Shown piece by piece: positions 1-10,678 of a stretch of DNA of 64,000 bases. A model generated the notes under the pieces. The model was not told the DNA's origin and ran no database searches. It worked only from the letters and a program-made list of their open reading frames with translations. The position numbers were made by a program, and so were the translations under genes. The DNA is from Nitzschia sp. pyKryTriq1 (taxonomy: Eukaryota > Bacillariophyta > Bacillariophyceae > Bacillariales > Bacillariaceae): contig OY101118.1 of NCBI GenBank assembly GCA_956465555.1, forward strand, positions 744,001-808,000, in the 5' to 3' direction. How positions within the stretch are numbered: position 1 is the stretch's first letter; every line of letters starts with the position of its first letter.

Positions 1-391
1 CAACAATGACATAGATTCCCGCTTCTTGGAGAGCGCACATAAAGTTATCATGATTCCGACTGGGGTCGACGGCGTATATACGAATAGTGTTGACTCCGAG
101 TCGTCGGAAATATTCGACATCGGCTGCCCATAGATCTCTGTACTCGTCAGTAAAAAAGTCCACAGAATTGGATATTGATAAATCCCCATCGTTGGGGCGA
201 GGGTAATATGCAATACCTTTGATTGGAAAATATCCTCCCGTGACAGAATGGAAGAATCGTTTCCCTTTTTGGATCACTGGGTCGAGCGTCACTGTCGGGC
301 ACTGCACATATTGTGCATATGCAGAAATATGTTGCGTCGCGAGTAGAGCAGTCAACCTCAAAAGTAAGCTAGCAAACGTCCGACCATTCAT
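1..391 (-). CDS. GH72-like beta-1,3-glucanosyltransferase, N-terminal part
   Basis: The reading frame opens at the ATG at 391 and stays open for 130 codons to the window edge, so the gene continues beyond base 1. A hydrophobic N-terminus (about residues 5-25, ending near SAYAQ) looks like a signal peptide. The visible domain matches the start of the Gas/Gel/Epd (GH72) fold: FFHSVTGGYFPIKGIAYYPR, then a Leu/Trp/Asp-rich stretch, LGVNTIRIYAVDPSRNHD and a GIYVIV strand. GH72 enzymes cut and rejoin beta-1,3-glucan chains at the cell surface, usually with a GPI anchor. The catalytic glutamates lie outside the window. Diatoms store and deposit beta-1,3-glucans (chrysolaminarin, callose-like wall glucan), so glucan remodelling is plausible. 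The family call rests on recalled motif similarity; the exact substrate is inference. Confidence 0.72.
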   Translation of the reverse strand, partial: MNGRTFASLLLRLTALLATQHISAYAQYVQCPTVTLDPVIQKGKRFFHSVTGGYFPIKGIAYYPRPNDGDLSISNSVDFFTDEYRDLWAADVEYFRRLGVNTIRIYAVDPSRNHDNFMCALQEAGIYVIV

Positions 392-861
392 GTTGAGCAA
401 GCGACAACTTAGAATGGCCTGCTTTACTCTATTGTAGCTTGAAGGTTGTTCTTCAGATGACGAGAAGATCAAACGCCGATCCCTTTTTCTCATTTATTTT
501 GTGGCCGGAATGATGAATGACGCGAGATCCATTCGGAAGAAAACAATCCAATACCTGAAAAATAAGCGCGGTCGGTCGGTGAGAAAGCCTGCTGGATCGT
601 GGATTTGAATTTTTACATGTTGGTCATGGACTCATCGGACCTTTACGCCGGCACTCGCGAAATTGGCGTGACTGGCTAGCTTTCAACGGCTCGAAGCGCG
701 CACGCCGGCATAGCGTTTTCTCATCATATTTTTGGCACCCGAGGTGCGTTAGGGCAAAATTTTGGCCGCTCCAAGTTGAAGGTTCCGCCAGTTGCAAACA
801 AAATCATTGTCACCCTCCTAGTCAAAGGCTAAAACATTAACATCAAAAACGTGAATTGGCA
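392..861. other. Intergenic, divergent promoter region
   Basis: This gap separates the divergently transcribed GH72-like gene (-) and the Cys-repeat/beta-helix gene (+). I see no convincing ORF, RNA gene or repeat. Both flanking genes encode secreted-type proteins, so shared regulation is possible but nothing in the sequence proves it. Confidence 0.4.
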
Positions 862-3226
862 ATGAAGATGTTTTGTTCGAAATCGCAGCTTCTGTGGCTC
901 GCTCTCTTGTGGGTACCGGGGTCCTGTGACGATCTTGGAGGTGGATCTGCTTCCGGCAGTGCCCAGCAAGCGGAGCCGGATAATGTGTGCCTAGTATGTG
1001 GAGAAGCAGGGCAGATTGAAAGTACGAACAGGATGGTCTATACAGCGTTCGGGATGTATACTTGTAGCAGCTTAGCCGGTGCTGGTATCCATGGGAATAT
1101 TCCTCAAGGACAGTGCGGTGCTGCGCAGGCAATTGCGATCGAAAAATGTGGGTGCATCTTGGACGATGGAACATCTTTGAATCAAGATTCTTTATCTGGA
1201 GATATCTGTCACATCTGCCCCAATGAAGGACTAGTGACCATTCCCGAAGGCGTTGTATCGATGCCTGGTGACGTACAGAACATAACTTGCGGTCAATACC
1301 TGGAGTTGGCGGCAAGTGGGAATCTGGAAAAGGAACAGTGCGCAGCTCTCCAAGATTATACCAATGAAACTTGTGGATGTATCGATGCTGGCGAAGTGGA
1401 AGATGTGAATCGTCCAGAAACATCTAATGGAACCTTTGTCTGTCCCGTCTGTGGAGATGGAATGCGGTCATCGACACCAGATGCATTCGTGACCACCCCT
1501 TCTGGGAACGTTCGTGCCTGTGCCGAATTTGAGAGGGCTGCCTCTCTAGGTCGAATTTCGCAGCAGCAGTGCGGCATCGTAAGGTCATTCGTGGAAGAAG
1601 CATGTAGCTGTGAAGCCGGGGCACCCGTCGCACCTCCACCGACCATGCCTCCGGGCGCGTATGATTGTTCCATCTGTGGAACTGGAAATATAGTCACAAT
1701 CCCCGATGGCACTGTGTCTATTCCAACGCAACCCGACAGGACCTGTGCCGAGCTACTATACGCGAACTCGATTGGAAATATTCAACAGAGTCAGTGCAGT
1801 CTATTGCAACCTTTCGTCTTTGAACCCTGTGGATGCATGCCCAAGGCAGACACCTTGAAACCATCCGCCAAGCCCACAGATTCCCCAACTCTGGCTCCGA
1901 CAAAGCCAAGAGAGCCCACCACGAGTCCAGCTCCAACAGGTTGGGCGACACAAAAGCCTGGATGCTTTGATAACTTGATGGATATCTATGACATCGAAAA
2001 GGCAGTCAAGGATCCCTCCGAGCGTCGACGATATATCCTATGTCCCAGTACCACATTTAATTTGGGTACTTTAACCAGCGATGGACGCATCAACTATGGA
2101 GATGCATTCTTGATGCTCCGTCCTAATGTAATGTATCAATGTGGTGACGATGGTAGTCGTCTCAACAATTGCATTCTAAAGGGAGGTGACTTCGGTTTGA
2201 CTTCGTTCTATGGAGTATATGACGGAATCTATGAGACAGTGGAAAATGTTCGAATCTTGGGTTTGACATTCCAGTCGCAAAAACTATTTGCAGCTGTGAT
2301 GGAGGCTGCGGGAGACATTGAGTTTATTGACTGTGCCTTCAAGGTAAGAACGATTCGAGTCCATACTAGTACCAGTGTGCTTGCCTTTCAAGTCATCTCA
2401 CTTTGATCTTGACATTTCATAGGACCACGGAAATATGGCCCCAGTTTTGATGCAATGGAGAGGTGATGGACCAACGATTCCAGTGGAGTCAACGACACGA
2501 GAGCGCAAGCTCCGATCTTCGGCTGGATCCGTCGCCGCCCAACTCTTCAAACATCGAGTCTTGAGCGGTCCACCTAGTCGAGACGAAGTGGAAGCTGTTG
2601 TCGGGACTAGAAAACTTCAGGAGGAGGAACCCGAGTTCCACCAGCAAGTGACATTCCGTAATTGTGTGTTCCGAGGAAACTATGTTACCGACAAGATGGG
2701 TTTCCCAGGAGTTATTGAGAACTCCTTTGGAAGTGATCTCAAAATCATCAATTGCCTCTTCCAAGACAATAAGTATGGTCAAGACAACAATGCTGCACCG
2801 TTTGGATATGCGATCCGAAGTTATGGACCGATTCATATCGAGTCCTCGTGTTTCATGGACAATACGTTCCTAGCCCACGGTCCAGTCCAAGTATTTGGCG
2901 CCCCTCACACAAGCGTGGATAACTATGTGCGGTCATCGCAGGAGGACACGACTTGTGACTTCCTAGCCGTCTTCTCGACTCGGGATGATACCAGCACTGA
3001 CAAGCCTATTTGCTTCAACTCGGATGCTACCTCGTGTTCATTCACTCAACCACCCACCATGGCCCCTACTTTTGGACCACCCACGGATCCCCCTGTCGCC
3101 AGCAATCCCACTGAGGATAAAACGAACAATAAGACTCCTTCGTCCAGTGGGTCGTCAATACAGGGTTACTTGACTGGCTTTGTAACAGTCTGTGCCATGG
3201 CACTATTGGGCGCATTTACATGCTAG
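862..3226 (+). CDS. Secreted Cys-repeat / beta-helix surface protein, GPI-type tail
   Basis: Two exons. Exon 1 (862-2343) joins exon 2 (2423-3226) in phase 0 across a 79-nt GTAAGA...TAG intron, giving about 761 residues. I chose ATG 862; the frame upstream offers only TTG. A signal peptide (about 1-22, LLWLALLWVPGSC) is followed by four copies of a ~70-residue module. Each module begins CxxCG, has TCxxY/F and QC in the middle, and ends CxC. A Pro/Thr-rich linker (about 325-355) leads to a domain with repeated F.NC.F / I.NCLF rungs, typical of right-handed parallel beta-helix (pectate-lyase-like) folds. The protein ends with a Ser/Asn-rich spacer and a hydrophobic tail with no charged residues after it (GYLTGFVTVCAMALLGAFTC), as in GPI-anchored proteins. 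Similar modular proteins are common in diatom genomes. Function unknown; a cell-surface or frustule-associated role is inference. Confidence 0.8.
2344..2422 (+). other. Intron of the beta-helix protein gene
   Basis: The donor AAG|GTAAGA and acceptor CATAG|GAC are both visible. Translation through the intron hits a stop, whereas the splice restores the beta-helix rung motif DCAFK-DHGNM in phase 0. Confidence 0.85.
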
Positions 3227-4072
3227 AAAAGACGGAATTGAATGAAATTGCTATCTTTACCCTGCTGACATCGCACACGTTTTACATTTCACTTTTAAAA
3301 ACTACACATACGTACTAATAGTACAATACAAAATATGAAAGCCATACGAGCCATTCTGCAGTATGATTGTCTACTCGGGTAGTTAATCTTGTTCCGCTTA
3401 TTGCTGCTATCTTGGATGAGAGCATCTTCTTGTCTCCATCTACAAAAACGTACGAGTACAGGCTGAGCTAGCTATAGATTTCATTCCCGTTGCTTGGACC
3501 TTTTTCGTGGGACCGCCTCGGATAGTACTGTACCATCAGGTACGGTACCAGGTATAGCTACTGTACTTGTAGCAATAGTAGAGCGAGTACAGTGCGCAGC
3601 ACGACGACCAGTCCAGTCGATTGTTGATTTTTTCGAGGATACGGAGTTTCATATTTATGGGCGGTCCTGTTGGGCTATTTGAAGGGCATATTTAATCCGG
3701 AGAGGTTTGAGTCTTGATTTGGATTTGCGTGCTTCCATCCGGCTCCCGCCCGCCCCGTGTGTCGTCTCGCCGAACAGAATTATACTCGTATCTCCTCTCA
3801 CCGACCGCCGAAAATTCAAACTTCTTGCTTGCCGTCTTTGTTGCTTTTGCGTGATGTTACGAGAGCATACAGTAGTAGGTCATCCGTTTTGCTCGTTGCT
3901 CGTTGCCATTTTACATCCAAGCTTCCACCCTCCTGCTCTTGTCGACACATTCCAGTGTGATCTTGACAATACATAGGTTCTGATTCGATTATATTACACA
4001 GTCTGCAAGGATCCGATCTTGCATTTCATCGCACCATCCAATCGATTCACATTCACATCGACAAACATCATC
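3227..4072. other. Intergenic region with GTAC-type palindromes
   Basis: No supportable gene. Around 3535-3600 there is a cluster of palindromic words (GGTACGGTACC, ACTGTACTTGTAG, GAGTACAG) typical of the intergenic DNA of this window. Two short open frames near 3700-3970 have no protein-like composition. The end of this stretch is the 5' leader of the MORN gene. Confidence 0.4.
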
Positions 4073-4134
4073 ATGGCAAACAGTCTAACCGGCAGCAGCA
4101 GCTCCACGCCCGATGGGATTGCGCCATCACAACA

Positions 4135-4165
<31 letters not shown>

Positions 4166-6229
4166 AAACAAAAACATGATCGTGGACAACAATCCCCACA
4201 CTCCAACTTGCAACTGCTGCAAAAAGAGAATCAACACTTACGAAAAGAATTAGCCAAAGCTCGTGGTATCATTGACCGTCAAACGCGCGAGCTGGAGACT
4301 CTGAGACAAAAAGTAGTGATTTCATCATCATCATCATCATCAGCAGCAGCGGGCAGCAACAATACAAGGACGAGTAGTATGTCTGGTGCACACTCTCCTA
4401 CATCTGTCATTGTGGACGGTCACGAGGAAGCACCATCGTCGTCACCAGCATCGTCGTCGACCACTTGCCGCTCCGTTCCGACTTCCGAACAGACTTCTTG
4501 TTCTGTCATTTTCATTGAAGGGAGAACAATCCCCGAGATCAATGTTCACGGTGGGTTGTCGACCAATGACACTGCAGCTGGTGAGGATGCTTCACCATCA
4601 CCTCCTAGTGCCGAAGTTCGTTTTGTACATCGTCGCCGCCATCATCACGAGGAAGAGGGTGGTGATTGTGATTGTTGTGATTCGTCCGTCTTGACGGCCC
4701 ACGTTTCGCGTCGAATGTCCAGCATCACCATGCCGGGTACGCCTACTGCTGCTACTACTACACCCAGCAGCATCAACAGCAACAATAATAATAATCCTAT
4801 CAGCCCACTGTTGGTACACGGAATAAAAATTCCCTTGGAGGCCACTCAAATTCGGGAGGATGATGTGCTGGGAGCCACGAACAACAACACCATGGGGGCT
4901 CACGCCGCACTGTCCGAGAAGGGTCACGGCGATGATGACAACGACCACAAGACCAAGAAAGGTTTGCTGATGCGCCGAGGACCGACTCCAATTTCTTCGG
5001 CCAGCGAACGAAATTGGACCTTCGAAGAAGAAGAAAGGAGCAGTATTTGTAGTGGGGACGAAGACTGTCGGACGACGACGACTCCTCATAGTACTGCTAC
5101 TACGTGTACTCGTACCCAACAACAAAAGACGAGAAAAGAGCTGACACTGGTCTTGTGGCCTCATCTGTTTAGCGTCCAGGAAGACGACTCTTCAGATCAT
5201 AATAATACCACTGCAGAAAGTCATGTACCTGTTGCGTCTTTCCAGAAAAAGACTAGATCCATTCCTCAAGCGGAAGAACAAGAAGGACACCACACTCGAG
5301 TAGACAGTGAAGTCACTACCAAGGCGTCCAACACAACCGAAAACGTAGTGGATTGTGTATTGCAGGGACGGAGAAAGAAGCAACGTGATCCGATGTTGAC
5401 GACGACGACGTCCTCCCCAAGGCCTTCGCCACAGCAGGGTTCCCGCAAATTCCCAAGGGATGCACCGGGTCTGGCTCCACCCAAACGGGTCGATTCCCCA
5501 CTACCAAAGCGAACTTTACAAGATGTACCGGAAGTATCGGTAGGTAATGCTTGCGCTATACGAGTAGTGAAGAATCATCATCATCATCATCAACGGCCCA
5601 CTCCGACAATCGAAGTTGAGAATCGATTGCTACGAGACGCTTCCAACGAACCTGGATTGTATACGGGGTCCATGGACACCCATACTTTGTTGCCAGATGG
5701 ATTTGGAACCATGATCTATAATCGACACGGTCAGGAGTATACTGGAGACTGGGAACAAGGTATATTTCACGGCTACGGAAAACATATCAATGCCCGTGTT
5801 GGGGATATCTACGATGGTCCCTTTGTGAATGGCATCAAGGAGGGCAAAGAAGATGGAATCATGATCTTTCGTGACGGCCGCCGATTCCATGGTCGATTCC
5901 ATGCGGATAAGATGCGAGAAGGCGTTTTGCAATTCAAGGATGGATCCTACTATGAAGGGTTGCTGGAAAATGACAAGCGCAACGGATTTGGTCTCTATTG
6001 CTTTGAAAACGGCGATCAATATGAAGGACAGTGGAAGAATGACAAGATGCACGGTCGTGGACGAATGGAATGGACAGTAGACGGTATTTCGTACAATGGC
6101 GAATGGGAAGCCGGTATTCAACAAGGAATGGGCACCGAAGTCGACGCCAAAGGCAGGATCATTCATCAAGGTCGCTTCCATCACGGAAAACCAGTTACTA
6201 TCGCCGAACCAGTTTATGCAGATGCCTAG
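4073..6229 (+). CDS. PolyQ / coiled-coil / MORN-repeat protein
   Basis: Single-exon frame of 718 residues from ATG 4073 (context ATCATGGCA); upstream in-frame TTG codons are not needed. The N-terminus has a run of about 12 Gln encoded almost purely by CAG/CAA, then a short leucine-heptad coiled coil (LQLLQKENQHLRKELAKARG), Ser, His and Asn homopolymers, and a long low-complexity middle with scattered basic/acidic clusters. The last ~200 residues hold about seven MORN repeats (YTGDWEQGIFHGYGKH, YEGLLENDKRNGFGLY, YEGQWKNDKMHGRGRMEW). MORN repeats usually bind membranes or scaffold proteins; here no catalytic domain is attached. The CAG tract is a likely length-polymorphic microsatellite. A scaffold or cortical role is inference from the repeat type only. 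Confidence 0.85.
4131..4180 (+). repeat. CAG/CAA microsatellite inside the MORN gene
   Basis: A run of CAG triplets followed by CAA, in frame, encodes the poly-Gln segment. It is flanked by serine codons on one side and a Lys/Gln segment on the other. Length variation between alleles is expected but not seen here. Confidence 0.85.
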
Positions 6230-6904
6230 CTGCAGACAGTAGACACAACATTCTACTTTCTTTGGACTGCAGTGCAGTGAGAATTGCAAGTCCACTTAGT
6301 CTTCGTCTCTGGACTCCTCCCAGGAGTCCCCCAAGCATTCGAGGAAGCCGGCTTCGAAGCCATAATAGTACGAAGGCAAACTCTTGCCTTTTTGTATAGA
6401 TCAACCAATACAAATATATACGTCAACGTATAGAGCTATTTAGATATGTGAAATACTACTAGAGTACTTTGTGGCAGGAGTCTGTCCTTGCTAAACGAGT
6501 AATCGCCACAATCGAAGGTAGCAGCTGATGTCATGGCTGAAAATGACACGAATGGGCCGTTAGAAGTTATCGCAATCTATTCCTTTTGCCTATATGCCCA
6601 CGCCTTCTTTCCGAAATGAACGAGGATTTTTGGTTTTAAACCGTATTTACTCTGATCATCTGGGTCATCCAGAGGCTTCAAAGAACGACCAAGCATTGCA
6701 TTGTATGAAGAAATGAACGAAGAGCACTCTCCCCACCAAGAGAATCAAGAACCTTACTTGGGAGAGGAAAAGATCGTGTCATCATTCCCAGAGATGGATG
6801 GCAAAGAAGATCTTGGATTGTCCACGTTGAAACAGACGCCGTGCGCATTCTTATTGTCGTTGTGACGATCCAGGGGGAAAAGAAATTTGTGGGTACGTAT
6901 ACTG
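6230..6904. other. Convergent intergenic region
   Basis: This is the 3' side of the MORN gene (+) and of the ParB-fold gene (-). It holds CT-rich stretches and the palindromic AGACTCCTCCCAGGAGTC-like segment near 6310-6330. No gene or mobile element is recognisable. Confidence 0.35.
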
Positions 6905-7558
6905 TTAGAAAAGTGCACTGAATCGATTTGTAGACCCCCGTTGCTCATCCGAACAATCTGAATCATCGCTATCGTCTTGGACATCCGACACGGCATCATT
7001 GTCCACTGAAGGCGTGATGGATAATTTTTTGTCTGCAGTTCGAGCGAGATCTTCCGCCCCATTATTCTCCTCGGCTGGTTCCTTTTCCGCAGAAGCCCCT
7101 TTGCCCCCCCCTCCGCGAGTCTTTTCGGGTATGATTTTGGCTTCCAGCGCACAGTTCTCGACCGTATAACGGCATGCTTCTTGTTCGCTTTTCGGCTTTC
7201 GAACTCTTGCATATATTTGATTATTCGGTAGTAGTAGACCCTCTTCACGGCAGCGTTTCAGCACCCATAAACGTCGATTATTCAAAGAAAAATACCAGGG
7301 TTGTCCTGTTTCTTCCTCAATCGGCCCCAACAATATCTTAATCGGGGGCAAGTCAGATGGTTTCGTTTTGCCTTGGCGTATTTCTTCCAACGTATCTTCG
7401 ACACCCCTGCCACATCCGCTGAAGAAGGGACGAATGCGGGCATGTTGAAATCGGACACGTGCTGGATCTACCATGATGCCATCACCAGCAGCACCGCCGC
7501 CGCCACTGGAAGCGTTCTTATTACTCGCATTTTTCTTGTTGGGCTTCTTCTTGGCCAT
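6905..7558 (-). CDS. ParB/sulfiredoxin-fold-like conserved protist protein
   Basis: 217 residues from ATG 7558. A Lys/Asn-rich start (MAKKKPNKKNASNKN) is followed by a compact domain (about 30-135): VRFQHARIRPFFSGCGRGVEDTLEEI, then LPPIKILLGP, WYFSLNNRRLWVLKRCREEG and an Arg/Lys-rich strand ending CRYTVENCALEAKIIP. The order of a G-x-G-rich turn, a short strand and the LNNRRLWVLK helix is what I know from ParB-N/sulfiredoxin-like proteins of many algae and oomycetes, where a nucleotide or phosphate binds. The C-terminus is acidic, with DDSDDSDCSDEQ near 200, a possible CK2 target. No function is established for this group to my knowledge. A degenerate copy of the 5' end lies at about 11270-11560. 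Confidence 0.7.
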   Translation of the reverse strand: MAKKKPNKKNASNKNASSGGGGAAGDGIMVDPARVRFQHARIRPFFSGCGRGVEDTLEEIRQGKTKPSDLPPIKILLGPIEEETGQPWYFSLNNRRLWVLKRCREEGLLLPNNQIYARVRKPKSEQEACRYTVENCALEAKIIPEKTRGGGGKGASAEKEPAEENNGAEDLARTADKKLSITPSVDNDAVSDVQDDSDDSDCSDEQRGSTNRFSALF

Positions 7559-8123
7559 GTTGGGAGATATGTTTTCTGATCAATCTGATTAAGGTTTCAT
7601 CACCGATCGCAGTGCCTTGACCGCCTTTATTGTTTGTTGTCATCATCGTCTTTCAACCTTGAAACGAGGACGATGGTGAAAGAGAAAAATGGGTGGTCAT
7701 TGTTATCCACGTCTGAGATGATTGTTTCAGTCGTGATCGTGACAGGCACAGACAGTATTACACATATGCCTGGTACCGTTGTTGGAGTGAGACAGCGGGT
7801 GCGTTGAACGACGGCCAGGGTCTCACCGGCGCCGATGAATTCCTTGGACAAGAATTCAAACAGCGACAGCGAGAGGCCGGACGCCTCCATCTATCAAACC
7901 TCTCACAAATCAGACGCTCTCGGTATTGAAAGCTCAAGGTGTAGCATCAACGCTCCACCTATCGATTTGTGGCAACCAAGTAGTTTATAGTAAAAGCTAA
8001 ATTACTACACCGCCGGCCACCTCGATCATCATGGCACCAGCACCGCCACCATCGACAAGAGGCGGCCCGCTTGGGTGGAGCGAATCGTCCATCATACGGC
8101 ACCCATTTTGGACACAATACCAT
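7559..8123. other. Intergenic region upstream of the ParB-fold gene
   Basis: 5' flank of the ParB-fold gene and 3' flank of the GT49-like fragment. An 87-codon open frame at 7627-7890 (-) has no recognisable domain and I do not call it. The first ~200 bases here (7559-7760) have a diverged second copy at about 11330-11560. Confidence 0.4.
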
Positions 8124-8759
8124 TCAGTTCTTGGAGCCTAAAGGTAGTAGAATCCATCTCAACCCTATTAATAGCAACATATCTGCTTGGGGCTTCTTGT
8201 TGCCATGTCTGAGCAACAAAACAAGGCTGTGGCAATCACTCTGCCCATATTGGCAGCGGCAAGGATTGGGATATTGATGAATGGGACTGTCTGGACTTGC
8301 CTGAAAGAAGGTAATTTTCATCCGCGTCAAATCGCACTTCATCTCGTGTTCGAGCCGATTTAGAATTTTCGAGTCTTGGTTGGGTGGGGCGTTTGGCGGA
8401 AGATAGACAACAATCGCAATCGGCAGTGGTGATGGCCAACGTTCACACTGATGTTTCATGATCCAAAGTCGATCCACAGAAAGCTGAGTTGTCAAGGTAA
8501 AGGAAACATCACTCGGAGTCAACGGCGTACATGGCGACATGGAAGAAAAGTATTCGATCGAAAAAGTAGTCTGGTTCGGAACGAACGCAGGGGGCAAGTC
8601 CTCTTCTCTGACAATAACCACATTCGGCCTTGCCGTTTTGGACGGTACTTGTATTCTGGGCTGCTTGACTGGTGCTGCTGGTGGTGGTGGTGCTGCTGCT
8701 GCTGGTGACACATCAGCAGTCTTTGTTGTATCACTTGTACCATTGTGGCTCGACGACAT
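8124..8759 (-). pseudogene. GT49 (LARGE/B4GAT1-like) glycosyltransferase fragment, truncated
   Basis: From ATG 8759 the frame runs 211 codons: a Pro/Ala-rich spacer, then FTLTTQLSVDRLWIMKHQCE and RWPSPLPIAIVVYLPP. This is the characteristic opening of the glycosyltransferase-49 domain (V.LVTQ.S.DRL..L...C.RW.GPI...VY). It continues to HQYPNPCR, where the family normally has the YPvN.LRN helix and then the DxD metal motif. From about codon 170 the frame loses all similarity and ends without any DxD, so the catalytic core is absent. No GT-AG intron that would restore it is obvious within the next few hundred bases. I read it as a 3'-truncated gene, most likely a pseudogene. Alternatives are a gene interrupted by an assembly error or an unrecognised long intron. 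Confidence 0.55.
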
Positions 8760-9649
8760 CGAAAGGTTGACGAAAGAGTTCAAAACTCATCGATCAGCCT
8801 TTGATTTTGATCGTGGTTTTCTCCGTGCTTGTGGAAGGAATATTTCGGGGGACACGTAGGAATTTGGTAGGATTTCAACGTGTAGTATTAAATTTGTGTA
8901 CAATTCTACGAAAAAAGAGATGCGAATGTTGCCAGCCATACCGGTACGAGCTCAGTGCCACACCGAAGGAGGACAGACGCACGGGGCTAAATAAACCGTG
9001 CGGAAGCAAGTCACAAAATAATAAACCGAGGGAAACCGAAAACATAATATCTCGGACACGCTAGCTAGTAGTATGAAACCGAAAACTCGGACACACGCTC
9101 TACTAGTAGAGTAGCATGAGAAGTCACCACAGCATCATCGCAAGCCCCGCCGTCACAGTGCACGTTCCTGCGACAGGCTACGAGTAGAGATTGTTGACAA
9201 AGAGAATGCCGAAAGAAGTACAGTAGAGTCGTCTCAACAATTCGACTAAACTCACAAAACCCTGTGGACCTTGGCATATTGAAAATATGTATGGGTGTCA
9301 CGGGATGAGAGCCCTCCGCTTACAACTAGATACAATATGTACAATGCTTCGCATCTGCAATCCCAGAATGCTTCGCATTCCATACCTCGGTACTGTACAG
9401 CACCGTGTAACCTGTGACCTAGTCCTGGTATAGTACAGGTATTCTCGTTCAGAGTAGTGGAGTGTGTGTTCTTTATCCTCCGAGGAAATCTGTATGCTTC
9501 GCTTCCATGCTTGCTTTGCTCAAGCTAGTAGCGGTCGGTATGCATGCTTTATTATGCAGAAAGTTGGGAAGGTTGATGATGGGATGGGGTCATAAAATTA
9601 AACGAAGACACCAAACATCTCAACGAGAACTCAACACGAAAATACTAGC
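8760..9649. other. Divergent intergenic region
   Basis: Lies between the GT49-like fragment (-) and the LNR membrane protein (+). No gene seen. It contains the repeated word AATGCTTCGCAT near 9340-9380 and a block of tandem-like CTAGTAGTA words near 9060-9110. Confidence 0.35.
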
Positions 9650-10678
9650 ATGAACGATAACACTTCAAACCCGCCGAAAGAAACAACGGAGCCGAGAAGT
9701 GAACAGCCGTTGGCTGATGGATCAAACCCTGTCGACGACGATGTCCCGGTAATGCTTGAGGAAGCCAAACTTACTCCGGCGGGAGAAATCAACGTTGAAG
9801 AAGAATCAGCCGTAATGGTCATGAAGAGGACACAGTACAAGCGTATCCTATGGTGGGCCATGGTCCTATATGCCATGGCCGTCCTTTGTAATATTGTCAG
9901 TTTCGTCCTCTTTTTTATCAATCCGCCTCCAGCTGCTGGGCGGCTATACGCTCCATTCCTTAATGGATTGGCGTACGCAGCCATACTTCTCTTCATTGCA
10001 ACTATTCTCATTTTCCTCCCAACGATGCGCTGCTGCTCTTCCACAGTAAGCCTTGAGGAATACGCACCCGATGACAAGGGACTCTTGCGAGACGCACAGA
10101 TAGCCTCGGCTGCCTCCGTTTGTCTCTTTGCTTTTGTCGCTACTCCAATCATCGTCAAGCTTCCCGATCTTCAATGGCTTGGGTATGCTTTTATGACATG
10201 CTTCTTTGCTGGAACTGTCTTTGCACTGTTGCGTGTTCAGCTTTTGCGACGTTCGAAAGAAACGCGACAGAAGAAGCCCAAGGTTGTATGGGTTATATTT
10301 GCGGCATTTTTCTTTGCTCTCTGCGGCGTCACTATCTGGCTTTGCTTGAACCCCACCTATCCCGACTGCAATGTGGAATATGCATCTTGGATTGGGGATG
10401 GAGAGTGTGATGGCCCAGCCTATCACGGTGAGGAGTGTGGCTATGACGATGGTGACTGCCTCAGCTTTCTTGAAACCTACCCAAACTGCAGTGTTGAATA
10501 TCCCATGTGGATTAACGATGGTTATTGTGATGGTGGACCTTATGCAAGGGAAGAATGTGGCTTCGATGGGGGGGACTGTTTGAAACTTGGTGAGCCGTGT
10601 TCGCTGGATTCCGAGTGCGCTTCAGCATGGTGCAGTGCGGACACTAAGGTCTGCGACTTGGGCGTCCTCGGAAACTAG
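9650..10678 (+). CDS. Polytopic membrane protein with Notch-like LNR modules
   Basis: 342 residues from ATG 9650. After an acidic cytosolic-type N-terminus come about five hydrophobic helices (roughly 65-90, 105-125, 150-165, 175-195 and 213-235). The C-terminal part is extracellular-type and Cys-rich: two LNR (Lin-12/Notch repeat) modules, YPDCNVEYASWIGDGECDGP...CGYDDGDC and YPNCSVEYPMWINDGYCDGG...CGFDGGDC, each with the Ca-binding D/N ladder. They are followed by a small module, PCSLDSECASAWCSADTKVC. The frame stops with TAG at 10676, and a third, decayed LNR module follows immediately in the same frame (see findings). LNR modules fused to multi-pass membrane domains are frequent in diatoms; ligand and role are unknown. 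Confidence 0.8.
   Translation: MNDNTSNPPKETTEPRSEQPLADGSNPVDDDVPVMLEEAKLTPAGEINVEEESAVMVMKRTQYKRILWWAMVLYAMAVLCNIVSFVLFFINPPPAAGRLYAPFLNGLAYAAILLFIATILIFLPTMRCCSSTVSLEEYAPDDKGLLRDAQIASAASVCLFAFVATPIIVKLPDLQWLGYAFMTCFFAGTVFALLRVQLLRRSKETRQKKPKVVWVIFAAFFFALCGVTIWLCLNPTYPDCNVEYASWIGDGECDGPAYHGEECGYDDGDCLSFLETYPNCSVEYPMWINDGYCDGGPYAREECGFDGGDCLKLGEPCSLDSECASAWCSADTKVCDLGVLGN

Noticed and set aside
818-1423. Long open frame (201 codons) antisense to the Cys-repeat protein
   Set aside because: It is the complementary frame of a clear multi-module coding region and has no domain or composition of its own.
4598-5164. Antisense frame of 188 codons under the MORN gene
   Set aside because: Arises from the low-complexity CAG/ACG-rich coding strand; no protein features.
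7627-7890. 87-codon minus-strand frame upstream of the ParB-fold gene
   Set aside because: No domain. Part of it overlaps DNA that is duplicated as non-coding sequence at 11330-11560 without keeping the frame.
10590-10678. Possible intron GGTGAG...ACTAG that would remove the TAG of the LNR gene
   Set aside because: Its 89-nt length shifts the frame and gives an immediate new stop after the junction.
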